Shown here one piece after another: positions 26,201 through 37,612 of a stretch of 64,000 nt of DNA. Positions within the stretch are counted from its first letter, which is position 1. Every line of letters starts with the position of its first letter. Below the pieces are notes generated by a model. It saw only the letters and a program-made list of their open reading frames with translations, was not told the DNA's origin and did not search any database. Made by a program: the position numbers and the translations under genes. Source of the DNA: Linnemannia elongata. Lineage: Eukaryota; Mortierellomycota; Mortierellomycetes; Mortierellales; Mortierellaceae. The stretch is taken from positions 682,001 to 746,000 of the forward strand of contig JAXBDG010000016.1 of NCBI GenBank assembly GCA_036320915.1, read 5' to 3'.

Positions 26201-26545
26201 CTAATGGTAGCGGCTTTCAAGAACAGTCTGGACATGATCGAGGTACGCAGTAACGCCATGTTCACGAGTAGAGCGCTGGTTGGTCTCGGCCTCATCCATG
26301 ATGCGGAAGCCTTCGGCTACAAGAGGTTCCAACTCGGCAAGAAGGACCTGCTTGACTTTGGGGGTGAGACGGGGTTCATCGTTGAACTTGTTGACGAGGA
26401 AGGTGAGGACAGCCTGGATCCTGTCGGAGTCCTTGGGGAGGTTGTCGTCGTTGTGGCAGCGTTTGATTTTTGCCCAAAACTTTGTTGTCTCGTCGTCGCG
26501 GCGCATGGTGCGCTTGGAGTCGTCAGTTGATGTAGTGACCAACAT
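26201..26545 (-). CDS. Small hypothetical protein, 114 residues
   Basis: A single-exon gene. I chose the ATG at 26545 (MLVTTSTDDSKRTMRRDDE) because the in-frame extension upstream has the look of untranslated sequence (Ser/Phe/Leu-rich, derived from pyrimidine tracts). The protein is charged and probably all-helical, with FWAKIKRCHNDD, a leucine-patterned segment PKVKQVLLAELEPLVAEGF, and a C-terminal AYLDHVQTVLE. No signal peptide, membrane segment or known motif is visible. Codon use (C/G-ending) resembles the neighbouring genes, which supports a real gene. Function unknown. Confidence 0.6.
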   Translation of the reverse strand: MLVTTSTDDSKRTMRRDDETTKFWAKIKRCHNDDNLPKDSDRIQAVLTFLVNKFNDEPRLTPKVKQVLLAELEPLVAEGFRIMDEAETNQRSTREHGVTAYLDHVQTVLESRYH

Positions 26546-26990
26546 GGTTTTTTTGTTTTTAATGGCGTTAATTGTGGGAGTGGTTAAGTTGTGAAGGGAC
26601 GTGGCTTGGGTTGAAGGGTGAATGTGAGTGAGAAAGTGAAAGAAAAGAAGAGAGAGAAGGGTAGACGAAAAGGCACTTGAGGACACTGCAGGACTGCACC
26701 ATATCCCAGCGATCACAGTTGTCGAACTATTGGCTCAGTGAAAGATTTATTTCGCGTTGATCATCACATTCAGTTGGGGGAGGTTGGGCCTACAATACTG
26801 TAACCCAGAAATCTCAAGACGGCTGAGCGCCAAATGAACACACACCATGCATAACAAAACGTAGAATAAAAAAAAGATCAGTTTATATGGCATGTACAAG
26901 TAACTATGAACAGAGGGAAAAAAGAAAAACGTGGTAGGGTTCTATGAAAGATGAAAAGAGAAAGCACTAGTGATGACGAGCAGGAGAATA
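26546..26990. other. Spacer between methionine synthase 3' end and the small orphan gene
   Basis: A 445 bp region containing the 5' flank of the small minus-strand gene and the 3' flank of the methionine synthase gene. It is A/T-rich near 26860-26960, with AATAAA-like sequence at 26866-26871. No coding potential was recognised. Confidence 0.45.
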
Positions 26991-29900
26991 TTACTCGTTG
27001 TCGTAGGCGAGGATGGATCCGAGCCAAGTCTCGACCTCGCGCTTCTCCATGTTCTTGCGTGCAGAGTAGTCCGTGATTTGGTCCTCACTGATCTTGCCAA
27101 CGGCAAAGTACTGGCCACGTCCGAAAACAATAGCAGAGACAGATGCACCAGGATCCATGGCCAACGACTCGGTCAAGCTAATACCTGTCTGAGCCTCAAT
27201 GTTGCCCAATTCCCACATGGTCTTCTTCTCGGTGTGGTCAGGCTGCGAGGGGTATCCAGGGGCAGGGCGGATACCCTGGTACTTGATTGACAACATGTCA
27301 CTGACCTCCATAGCCTCGTCAGGGGCATATCCCCAGTGCTCGCGACGAATATCCTCGTGCAACTTCTCGGCAAAGGCCTCAGCAAGACGGTCAGCGAGAG
27401 ACTTGGCCATGATCGAACTGTAGTCATCGTGGTTGGCCTTGAACTTCTCGCAGAGCTCATCACATCCGAAACCAGCGGTGACGGCAAACATCGACAAGTA
27501 GTCGGCAATACCGCTCTCCTTGGGGGCGACGAAATCCGAGAGGCACATGTACTTCTCGGTCGACTCCTTCTCCTTCTCGGCCTGCTGTCTCAATCCATAA
27601 AACTTGGCCACAACCTTGGAGCGGGTCTCATCCTCGTAGATCTCGATATCATCGCCGACGCTGTTGGCAGGGTAGAAGCCAACAATACCGGTGGCAGTGA
27701 GCTGCTTCTTGTCGATCATCGACTTCATCATAGTAAGAGCCTCCTCGTGCAACTTCTTGGCCTCGGCACCAACCGTCTCGTCGTTAAAGATCTTGGGGTA
27801 TCCACGGTTGGGGTACTTGCCACGGAGCTGCCAGACCTGGAAGAAAGGATTCCAGTCGATATGACTGACCACAGTGTTGAGGTCAATGTCCTTAAAGACT
27901 TTAGTGCCCATGAACGAGGGCTTGACAATCTTTTCCTGCTTCCAGTCCAGAACCATCTTTTGTTCACGGGCAGCAGCCAAAGTGAGGTAGCGGCGATCCT
28001 TGAGTCCGTCATAGTGGTCCTCGCGAATCTCCTCGTACTCCTCGTTGATGTCCTCAATAAAGTCCTCCCTGACCTTGTCATCCAACAAGCTAGACACGAC
28101 GACGACACTCTTGGAGGCATCCAGGACGTGAATGGCGGGCTGAGTGTAGCGAGGAGCAACCTTGACGGCAGTGTGGGTCTTGGAGGTGGTGGCGCCACCA
28201 ATCAAGATGGGGACCTTCAATCCAGCGCGCTCAGCCTCCTTAGCAACGTGAATCATCTCGTCGAGTGAAGGAGTAATAAGTCCCGAGAGTCCAATAACAT
28301 CGACCTTTTCTTTGATGGCGGTCTGGATGATCTTGTCGCAGGGGGTCATAACTCCGAGATCGATTACTCTATAGTTGTTGCATCCGAGAACGACGGCCAC
28401 AATGTTCTTGCCAATATCGTGGACATCGCCCTTGACAGTCGCCATGAGAACGGTGCCAGAGTACCAGTTGTCATCGTCAGCGAGACCCTTCTCGGCAATG
28501 TTCTTGAGACGCTCAATCTCCATAAATGGAATCAAATGGGCGACGGCGGTTTTCATGACACGAGCAGACTTGATGACCTGAGGCAAGAACATCTTTCCGG
28601 CTCCGAAGAGGTCTCCGACAATACTCATACCGCTCATCAAGGGGCCTTCAATAACGTTCAAGGGGCGGGGGTACTTTTCTAGATCCTGGCGAGCCTCCTC
28701 GGTATCCTCCACAATGTACTTGACGATACCCTTGACCAAGGCGTACGACAAACGCTCGGCGACGGGCTTGAGACGCCACTCCTCGGTCTCGGCCTCCTTC
28801 TTGGCACCCTTGGCGTTGGCCTGGGCATAAGCGAGCAACTTGTCGGTAACCTCAGGATCGCGGTTCCAGACAGCGTCCTCGCAGAGCTGCAAGAGATCCT
28901 TGGGAATGTCATCGTAGACTGTCAAGAAACCGGCGTTGACGATACCCATGTCCATACCGACCTTGATAGCGTGGTACAAGAAAACAGAGTGCATGGCCTC
29001 ACGAATGACCTCCATACCACGGAAGGAGAAGGACAAGTTGGAGACACCTCCACTGATCTTGGCGCCAGGCAAGTTAGCCTTGATCAGCTTGATGGCCTCA
29101 ATGAACTCGACACCGTAGTTGTTGTGCTCCTCCATACCAGTACAGATGGTGAGAATGTTGGGGTCAAAGATAATGTCGTTGGGGTTGAATCCGACCTGGT
29201 CCACGAGGATATGATATGAGCGCGCGCAAATCTCAAACTTGCGCTCTTTAGTATCAGCCTGCCCGAGCTCGTCGAAAGCCATGACGACGACCGCAGCACC
29301 GTACCGACGAACAATGGTAGCCTGGCGAATGAATTCTTCCTCTCCAGCCTTGAGCGAGATACTGTTGACGATGCACTTGCCCTGAGCGCACTTCAAACCT
29401 GCCTCGATAACAGCAAAGTTGGACGAATCGACCATGAGAGGAACCTTGGAGACATCGGGATCACTGCTCAGCAAGTTGAGGAAGCGGGTCATAGCGGCGA
29501 CACCGTCCAACATTCCCTCGTCAAAGTTGACATCAACAATCTGGGCTCCGTTCTCGACCTGAGCGCGCGCAATGGCGAGACACTCGTCGTATTCGCCCTT
29601 CAAGACGTGACGGGCGAACTTGCGTGATCCAGCAACGTTACAGCGCTCTCCAATGTTGACAAAGTTGGTGGACTGGTCGACGCTGAGGGGCTCCAGTCCT
29701 GAAAGCATCATACTGCTGATGACGGGATCCTTCTCAAACTTGCGGGGTGCATAAGACTTGCAAGCATTGGCAATGGCGCGGATGTGGTCAGGGGTGGTAC
29801 CGCAGCATCCTCCGATGATCGAAACCAAGCCCTCCTTTGCAAACACCTCGACCTGCTTGGCCATGTCTTCGGGCGACTCGTCGTACTCTCCGAAAGCGTT

Positions 29901-31752
29901 AGGAAGACCCTATTGAGAGAAATTTAGTGAGAATTTTAGTAAGTAAGTCATATTCCTGAGTTTCGGTTGACGAAAATCAATGAGCAAAAGAACAATGCTG
30001 GCCCTGAAATTTTGAAGAAACTTACAGCATTAGGGTAGCAGATAACATGGGACTTGGCGGCCTGGCCAATGTTGTAAATGAAGGGGCGCATCTGATCTGC
30101 TCCCAAGGCACAGTTGAGACCAATGGCCATAGGGTTTCCATGCTTCATTGAAACAACAAATGCCTCTCCAGTCTGTCCACTGAGCGTGCGTCCAGACATA
30201 TCAACAATGGTTCCCGAAACAAAGACGGGCGTCTGGCGGTAGCCCTCGGCGAAGCAGAGGTCGATGGCGAAAAGCGCAGCCTTGGCGTTAAGGGTATCGA
30301 AAATGGTCTCGACCAAGAGAATATCAGCGCCTCCATCCAAAAGACCTTTAGTCTGCTCCTTGTACGCATCGACCAGCTCGTCAAAGGTGACGTTTCTGAA
30401 GGCTGGGTTCTCAACCGAAGGCGAGATTGAGCAGGTTCTGTTGGTGGGTCCCAAAGCACCGCAGACAAAGCGAGGGCGATCTGGCGTTTGCGCAGTTACC
30501 TATAAAGGGATTTAAGAGATATCTGTTAGTTTGACTGTCATCTCACATTATCATTATTTTGTTCACGTTTGCTGGTAAGACAGCTAAGCGATAGAAAAAA
30601 TGAATATATTTGTAGCTATAATGCATCCTTGGTATGTTTGTTGGTAGTCCTGCAAGGCGATTGAAAGATATTTGTAACTATCACTCATCCACGAGATCTC
30701 TTTTTTACGGTTATTCCTTGCATTGTTGTTTGTTTGCTTGGATGATTTTCCTTTTTTTTTTTTTTTTTTTGCATTGTTGATGTTGCGCATCTAAAATTTG
30801 TCAACAAACAAAACTGACCAAAATCAACAAACAGACAACACAACACAACTGCTTGGCATACATACCCTATCACAGGCCCGCTTGGCGACCTCTGCGGCGA
30901 CCTTGTTCATCCTGTAGGCCTCGTGCTCCAGACCGTAATCCAGTTGAGCGATGGATGTTGAGGAGAAGGTGTTGGTCTCGACCATGTCTGCTCCTGCGTC
31001 GAGGTACTGCCAGTGGATGTGTTCGATAGCGTCTGGCTGGGTAAAGACCAACATATCGTTGTTTCCCTTGAGATCCTTAGGATGATTCTTGTATTCCTCG
31101 CCTATTGATGGGTTCGTTTGCAAAGTGAAGGCATAGGTGTGAGTAAAAATGGTGCTCGATAAGAGGACGACGAGAAAGACACGATTGGCTTTTCTTTGTC
31201 CGGTGTGTGTGAACCCGTCAACCCATGATTTTTTCTTTGTTTCTTTTTTAGCAGCCAGCGAGTGGACCGATAAGATCGGATTCCAACTCAAAAACATACA
31301 AGTTATAAAATACGAGTTTAAATAGAAGGCAGAGAAGGGCAAAAGAAGGCGACATATGAAAAGAGTCACAGCATGTGGGATCTGTCCTGACTTCTATCTT
31401 CCTCTTGCTCTCTCTCACACGCCATTCAACCTTCTTTTTCTTTTTGTATTTCTCCCCCAAAGAAAAAAAAAGGTTACCTCTAAAGTCTTCCTCGTTCAAG
31501 CGAAGACGCTGGATCATGGTTCCCATGGCTCCATCGATAAACATGATCCTCTCTTTGAGAGTCTTTTCCAGGTACGCCTGGACATCTATTCAGGTATGTG
31601 CATTATCGATATGTACGAAGCGCGGAGTTAGTTTGCTGTTCCTGTGTACTTTTATTCCTTGCTTCCCGCGTCGTTGTTACTGTTCGACATTCGTTGTTGT
31701 TGATTCCAGGGGAGGGTTGATTCAAGACAATACCGATGGGTGCTGTAGTCAT
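26991..31752 (-). CDS. metH: Cobalamin-dependent methionine synthase
   Basis: Transfers a methyl group from 5-methyltetrahydrofolate via cobalamin to homocysteine (EC 2.1.1.13). Exons: 31752-31734, 31585-31478, 31101-30866, 30499-30026, 29909-26991; 3,756 nt, 1,251 residues, the usual length for MetH (about 1,230-1,265). Homocysteine module: [10 protein letters not shown], then the Zn-binding cysteines in LNCALGAD and [10 protein letters not shown] (~314-315). Folate module from [16 protein letters not shown] (~362). Cobalamin module with DVHDIG (lower-axial His, ~775). C-terminal reactivation domain with [15 protein letters not shown] (~1158), which binds S-adenosylmethionine. All hallmark residues are intact, so it should be functional if B12 is available. 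The 19-nt first exon (MTTAPI) is my weakest call; the exon from 31585 onward is solid. The third intron from the 3' end is 376 nt, long for this window. The gene diverges from an enoyl-CoA isomerase-like gene. Confidence 0.93.
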
Positions 31753-32796
31753 TATGGAAGAAGTATATAGGAAAAGAGGTGAAGAGGAGAAAAAGGGATG
31801 GGAAAGAGGGAAAAGAAGAAGTGAGAAAAGGGACGAGCGGGCAAAGGGGGAAGAAGGGAAGAGTGGAGTGGGAGGAGTGTGAAGGAAAAAGAAGCAAAAA
31901 ATGGGTTGGGGGAGGATGTGGGCTCAAATCTATCACTAGAAAGAACTTCGGACTGCTTTTTGATGACCATCAAGAAGCACGCAAGAACGACAGGTGGAAA
32001 AAGAAGCAAAGAACACAAGAACACCGAGCGGAGCTGGACGTGAACACTTTTCTATGACTGTTGGACGTTCAACTGACAATTCATACGACTATGGCAACAA
32101 AAAGGGAGAGCTATTTTCTGAGGAACAGGCACAAGGAAGAGGAGACAATTGACTGAATTGAGGCGAGTATCACTGACCGAATCACAATACTTGCCACACC
32201 CTCTCTTGCTGCCCCAGTATATCTTGAGAAGGGAAACGAGGAAAATTATTTCAGGGCAAGAAATACGCGAGAAGTGTCGAGCCAGGCAACGTACTGACTG
32301 GAATCTCTTGTTTCCCTGGTCATGCTCGGTATCTTTAGCCAATTCACGTCCCTTGAACACACCTGCTCCAGCTGCGGGCTGCTCGGGTCCGATTTTGTGC
32401 GCGGTTGAGTGGAGTGGTTGAAGAGAGATCAACGCCACTAAGAATCAAGAAGGTATTTATCACGTGCCGATCGGTTTTTCTCTTGCGGGCATATTGGCAG
32501 GGTTGCTGTACCTGGGGGTCCTGGATATTCGCGGCTCGCTTTTTATCCTTTCCTTAACACCCACGGAGTGAGAAAGTCCACTTAACCTTGCCCTTTCAAA
32601 GAGGTGTACACTTTGTCGGCCCAAGTCTTCTTTTTTATTCTTCTTATTTCTTCTCATTCTGGTTTCTCTTCTTTTCATTCATTCATTTAGTCACTCAACG
32701 CACACACTCGTCTTTCTCTCTTTACTCATTCTCACCATTACCTTACCAAACTCACTCCTTCCTACTTCAACTTTGTAAACACACTCCACTATCACA
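31753..32796. promoter_or_regulatory. Divergent promoter region, methionine synthase / enoyl-CoA isomerase
   Basis: About 1.04 kb between divergent starts. It has purine-rich sequence at 31760-31920 and pyrimidine-rich sequence (TTCTT-type) at 32620-32720 just upstream of the plus-strand start. A TCACGTG heptamer lies at 32460-32466; in yeast this is the Cbf1 site of methionine genes, though a 6-7-mer can occur by chance. Frames within the region are short and unconvincing. Confidence 0.4.
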
Positions 32797-34255
32797 ATGG
32801 TCGCCGCTCAAAAAGTCGTCTTCCCCACCGAGGGCAAGCACCTCCTCGAGATCACCCGCGAGGGTCCTCTCTTCATCATGACCATGGTCGACAAGGAAAA
32901 CAGATTCACCACTGAAATGTGCAAGGCCATCTGCGACGCCCTCGACCACGTTGCTGAGGTCGTCGACAAGGAGGAGCTCACCGAGGCTGCCCTTATGACC
33001 CGCGGCCAGGACAAGTTCTACTCTAACGGTCTTGATATGGAGAAGGCCTTCTCTGTCCCCGGCTTCACCGACCATACCTTCATGCCCATGCTCAACAAGC
33101 TCCTCCTTTTTGGCATCCCCACCATTGCTTGCCTCAACGGGTACGTCCTTTTTTTCAATTGCGATCGAATTATGAGAGTGGGAAGAGGGAAGAGACACAA
33201 GAGTGTGTCGATTTTTCGGGTCATCACCACCATCTTCTGTTTCGTGGGATTTTTGTGTTTCTTTCTTCTTCCCCTCTCATGTGTGTGCATGTGTGTCCGA
33301 GTGAAGAATTGAATTATCAATGCGGGGTACAGGGAGGAAGCGGGTTTATTCTTCGCTTGTATTATTATTCGTTCTTCAATTGAAAGAAGTTCTTTTTCTG
33401 TATCTTTCTTCTTGTCTTTGCCTTCTTTTTTTTTTTCTTTGTCACTTTGATCCTTTAATCCTTCGAGCTTTCGACATATTTTGTCTTCGGTCGATGATCC
33501 CCCACGTCCATCCATCCTTCTTGCTTGTCCTCTTCTTACTTTCTGATGTTCCTCGTGGGTGAAATAATTAAAGTTCAGTCGCACCAGTCGCTGCTTCAAT
33601 TGGGAGCCGGACATTTCTCGACTTGAGCCTACAAAGTTGGATCTGACGACTATTCACACCATTGTTAACAAACAATCTCCACATGCCTTGTAACCAACGA
33701 ACAAAATAGACACGCCTTCGCCGGTGGATGCCTCATGGCCATGGCTCACGACTACAGAGTCATGCGCAGCGATCGCGGCTTCATGTGCATGGTAAATATT
33801 CAAAATTTTCTTTCCGTCTGTCAATCGATGATCGGCCATTATTTCTCCAACCCCGGGGGCACAGTCCGTCTCTCCTTCTCCTAGTGGACCAGTTAACAAA
33901 TATCTCTAAATCTTGTACACCCATTCCCCTCGAACAAACAAAATAATAGAACGAGATTGATCTCCCTTCGCCCTTGCCCGCCGGCATGTCAGCTCTCCTC
34001 CGCTACAAGATGCACCCTCACGTCTACCGCTCCTGCGTCCTCGAGGCCAAGCGCTTCAGTGCCCAGGAGGCCCTCTCCTCGCACCTCGTTGATGCCATTG
34101 CTGAAGGCGTCGAAGGCACTGTCGAGCTCGCCAAGCAGGTCGCCCTCAAGATCGCCCCCAAGGCCAAGGCCGGCGTCTTCTATGGCATGATCAAGGAAGA
34201 GATGTACCCTGAGATCTCTGAACGCCTCATGATGAACGCCCAGGCCAAGTTGTAG
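32797..34255 (+). CDS. Enoyl-CoA delta-isomerase/hydratase family protein, probably peroxisomal
   Basis: A crotonase-fold enzyme of fatty acid beta-oxidation, closest in feel to the short plant-type delta3,delta2-enoyl-CoA isomerases. Exons 32797-33140, 33710-33791 and 33950-34255 give 243 residues. Visible features: FSNG-like KFYSNGLDME forming the first oxyanion-loop region, LNGHAFAGGCLMAMAHDYRVM as the second, and MNEIDLPS with the probable catalytic Glu right after the second splice. The C-terminus is AKL, a canonical PTS1 peroxisomal import signal, and there is no N-terminal presequence. The first intron is 569 nt, unusually long here and pyrimidine-rich; the second is 158 nt. Splice choice is supported by the unbroken family motif across both junctions. 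Isomerase versus hydratase cannot be decided from sequence alone. Confidence 0.88.
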
Positions 34256-34940
34256 AGGAATAGTTGAGAATTAGAAACTTTTTTTGTTTCCTATATTGTA
34301 CAGAACCGACATGCGGCCTTGGTGATGGATCCAGGCTGACTGAGTAAATAAAAACGAGTGGATAAAACTACTACTGTTGCAGAGCTAATTAGATGTCGAG
34401 TTGGTTGAACCGAAAAAGGGTGATATTTGACACGAAGTAAGAACCTTGATAGACCCTGAAAAGCACGCGGAGACAAAAAAAAACGACGAGATGTCATTCA
34501 CACAGCTGCAAGATTGGTAATGGGCAATGCAGAAGGATCACTTGGTTCCTCACTCGTTTACCGAAACAACATTGCCGATCAGAGTTCTTTAAAAATATGA
34601 CACGCTACTCACCCACGCGGCTGGGAATGGAACGCGGGAAAAAAAAATAGGCGGAGAAAAGGGGGTAACATAACAATCCTTGGCTGGGAGAGGTCCATCA
34701 CCTCGATCTAGGTTTCCTTTCCCACGTGTGGGTAGCTCCGACTTCGGTCAATGAACCCGTCGCTTCCTTCTTCTTGCCGACTCTTCAAAATGGCCTCGAT
34801 CATGCCGGCCGAGCGACTTTATAACATCAGATCTATCCCTTACTCCTTGTTAAATGTCTACCAAAGTGTCACTTCAAAGAAGGCCATTGTAGACAATTTA
34901 TTCGGCATTAGTAAGGCCAAATAATAACATGTACAATTAT
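34256..34940. other. Convergent intergenic region
   Basis: A 685 bp region between the 3' ends of the isomerase (plus) and F-box (minus) genes. It contains a palindromic CCCACGTGTGGG at about 34724-34735 and A-rich segments. No ORF or RNA gene was recognised. Confidence 0.4.
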
Positions 34941-36485
34941 CTAGTAAGGATGCCAGGTCTTGTAACCGAGCCAAACGTTCTCCAATTTCTCAAACTGTAA
35001 CAGATGGCGGGCGACGCGTGCCTCGATCGAATTATCATTGTCCAACAGCACGGCACCACCTGGCAGAGCCGCTCCCGCCTTCATCGCCGCTAACATCTGG
35101 GTCAGATAACGATTCTGATCATCCGTACCATTGCCATTGCCATTACTGTGCAAAACCCAGATGTTGGACTGTCGGCGTCTGGCCAGAACACGTTTCCTCC
35201 ATCCAGCCCTCCACAGATCGATTGCGCGCAAGATACGCTCCTTGGTGTCCAGACCCTTGATTCTCGTCCTTAGAGTTCGCAAGTCCTTGCAGTTCCACTC
35301 TTTGGTTTCCACAATATCAATATCCATAACATGCGGGTAAAGGTTGAGTTCCGTCAACCGTGTACAGCTCCGAGGGAGGAGCTGGATTTGTCGACCCGAG
35401 GCCTGGAAATGATCCGTCACAGGGCCAGAAAACACTTCTCTCTCGAAGTCAAACTCCAATCCTGGGTTCGCCTGGATCGACTCGACAGTGTCCTGGTGTA
35501 AGAGGATAGTCGTCAGGACCTGGACGGACATGGCCTTGTAGTCAAACGAGATCTCCTTGAGGTTCGAGAACACATCCGTGAACAAGGTCACCCACATCGA
35601 CTCGGGGCTGTCTCTCAATCTGACATCCGACAGTAGTGGGCAATGCTGCTTCACTTCTGCCTTCAGCAGCCCAGAGGGGAGGACAAACCGCAGCTCGGAC
35701 TCGGATCCTGATGTAGACCAGGTCCTGAGATTCGGAAAGTGCACGAGGAGGCCTGGAGACGGTAGTTGTTGAGAATCTGTCGGGTCCGGGCGAAGGGCGG
35801 TGATGATACTGCAGGTGAGGATGGAGAGTCCCTCATGTCGGAAATTAACTGACGATCGACCAATGACATCCGTGCCAGACAGGTTCAGGTGCAATAAGTT
35901 GGGACATCCTTGAAGAATCGTCGACAGTCCCTCGCGCATCAGCCACAATCCAGAGACGTCCAGATCCCGCAGCCTGGATGCAAACTTGTCCGAAAGGCCA
36001 GGATGAACCAGCATGGACGCATGGACACAATAAAGCGGCGACTCGTACTTTGTCGCATAGGAGGTCGCCACCGGTTTGAGCTTCAGCTTCTCCAATGTAG
36101 CACTATTCCTGGCCACAAAGTCCAGCGCCGTGGCATAATGAAACGTCGAAGTTGTCATTGTAATTGACAACTCCCGCAACTGCTTAACGCCCCCCTTCGC
36201 CAAGATAGCCATCTGGGACGGATAGTTGACATTATTGGCGACCCGGATGTGGTGGGCGTGCTTTCCAACGACGATATCAAAGCCGGAGGTAGTGTTGCTA
36301 TGGGAAAACTTGTTGCAGTCGATAGAGTACCAGATAAGGGGGAGGTAATCCTGTGCCCAGTCTTTGGAGACGCGTGCGCAGGCGACGGCGTCCTTGTGGG
36401 TGACGAAGTGACTGATCCTGCTCCTGAGTTCTGGGATGTCAAAGGGACTGCGCGGTTTCGGTCTTGTTGTCGAGGCTGTTGTCAT
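34941..36485 (-). CDS. F-box protein with leucine-rich repeat-like region
   Basis: A probable substrate adaptor of an SCF ubiquitin ligase. Single exon, 514 residues from the ATG at 36485 (MTTASTTRPKPRSPFDIPEL); a longer frame begins at 36551, but the extension looks untranslated. The F-box is at residues ~12-50: SPFDIPELRSRISHF, then the VARVSKDW-like VACARVSKDWAQDYLPLIWYSI, which would bind Skp1. The rest contains irregular leucine-rich segments (LRELSITM, LRDLDVSGLWL, CPNLLHLNLSG, CTRLTELNLYP), typical of LRR-type F-box proteins that are numerous in Mortierella-like fungi (general knowledge). No membrane or signal segment. The target is unknown. Confidence 0.8.
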   Translation of the reverse strand: MTTASTTRPKPRSPFDIPELRSRISHFVTHKDAVACARVSKDWAQDYLPLIWYSIDCNKFSHSNTTSGFDIVVGKHAHHIRVANNVNYPSQMAILAKGGVKQLRELSITMTTSTFHYATALDFVARNSATLEKLKLKPVATSYATKYESPLYCVHASMLVHPGLSDKFASRLRDLDVSGLWLMREGLSTILQGCPNLLHLNLSGTDVIGRSSVNFRHEGLSILTCSIITALRPDPTDSQQLPSPGLLVHFPNLRTWSTSGSESELRFVLPSGLLKAEVKQHCPLLSDVRLRDSPESMWVTLFTDVFSNLKEISFDYKAMSVQVLTTILLHQDTVESIQANPGLEFDFEREVFSGPVTDHFQASGRQIQLLPRSCTRLTELNLYPHVMDIDIVETKEWNCKDLRTLRTRIKGLDTKERILRAIDLWRAGWRKRVLARRRQSNIWVLHSNGNGNGTDDQNRYLTQMLAAMKAGAALPGGAVLLDNDNSIEARVARHLLQFEKLENVWLGYKTWHPY

Positions 36486-37612
36486 CGTTGCTGTCGTGGT
36501 TCGTTGAAAGGAGAGAATGAGTTTGGCGACATGGGCAAGTTTGCCCTTCACGCGTTATGACCTAATTGTTTGAATGTCACCTGCTGTATTATTTTGACGC
36601 GCACATGCTGCGATTGCTAATGGTCAATCGCTCAGCGCCTTTCATACACCTGTCCGCCTCTGAACACGACATGGCATAGGTAGCATTCCCCTTCACCTCC
36701 ATTTATCCCCTTCACTCATTTGCTCTCGCCATGCCTTCCCTCGCTACTTCCATTTGTCATCCTTCTCCATTCGCTCCTCACTCATTCACTCTCTTGTTTT
36801 ATTTGTCGATTCTATTCGTTGCTCCTTCTCGCCACTACCACAACGTTGTTTCGAAGGAGGAAAGAGAGGACTGAGTGAGGGCCTCTGTAAGAAAGGACAA
36901 CGCTTGTGGATACCTCCCAGGTCCGATGCTCATGGATAACTGAAGAGTCCAAAGCAACTCTCTTGGGGCTGCTAAAAAAAAATTGATAGTTTTTCTTTGT
37001 ATTCACCTTGAGGTGAAACAAGTGGTAAAGCGGAAGTAAAGAAGAACAATGAGATTGAGCTTTTTCAGGTCTCCCTCCCTTCTTGTCTGTTTTATTCCCT
37101 TTCCTCAATGCATCCTCCTCCGTATGAAGGTGAACATAGATCTTTATGGGAAGGAGAGTGGGAATGGACATAAGATACTTGCAATGAAAGGGACTTTGCT
37201 CACTTCTTTTTCACCTTCTCATGACTCCTAACCCTGCTACCCACACCCCACTTCGTCACAAACACAACTACATAAACCCCCTTTTTGCGCTTCATGAATC
37301 GATTTACTTATATTCGAATGGCGCTTTGACCCGATCGCACCTTACAAACGCGACATTCAGCCCCGTGCTATATTAATAAGGAGTCAAGGAGTTCCAAACA
37401 GGATAACTGCAATCAATTACGCATGCTTCGCCCAGTTGCTAAACATCTTACACATGATTGTGTGGTTGCCCTTCTTTGTATCCTGCAATCTGCTCTGTAA
37501 CAATAGGTACCATGACACTAGAAGCATTTTAGAATATTGAGTATGTAAATCAAAATATTATGTATTGCAAAAACGGAATAAAAAAAAATGACGAACAAAA
37601 ATCTAACGTGCA
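36486..37612. other. Intergenic region between F-box and giant repeat-protein genes
   Basis: A 1.1 kb region holding the 5' flank of the F-box gene (minus strand) and the 3' flank of the repeat-protein gene (minus strand). Part of it, about 37190-37440, is a diverged copy of sequence near 52.1-52.4 kb in the opposite orientation (listed as a repeat). AATAAA occurs near 37577 on the plus strand. Short ORFs here look non-coding. Confidence 0.5.
37190..37440 (-). repeat. Dispersed ~240 bp repeat, copy A
   Basis: The reverse complement of this segment aligns with 52108-52345 over its whole length with scattered mismatches and small gaps. Shared exact blocks include ATCGATTCATGAAGCGC, GGTGCGATCGGG, TTTGTGACGAAG and GCGAAGCATGC. 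The alignment was made by eye; I estimate roughly 75-80% identity. No clear terminal inverted repeats, target-site duplication, tRNA-like A/B boxes or ORF was seen, so the class of element is unknown. Confidence 0.75.
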
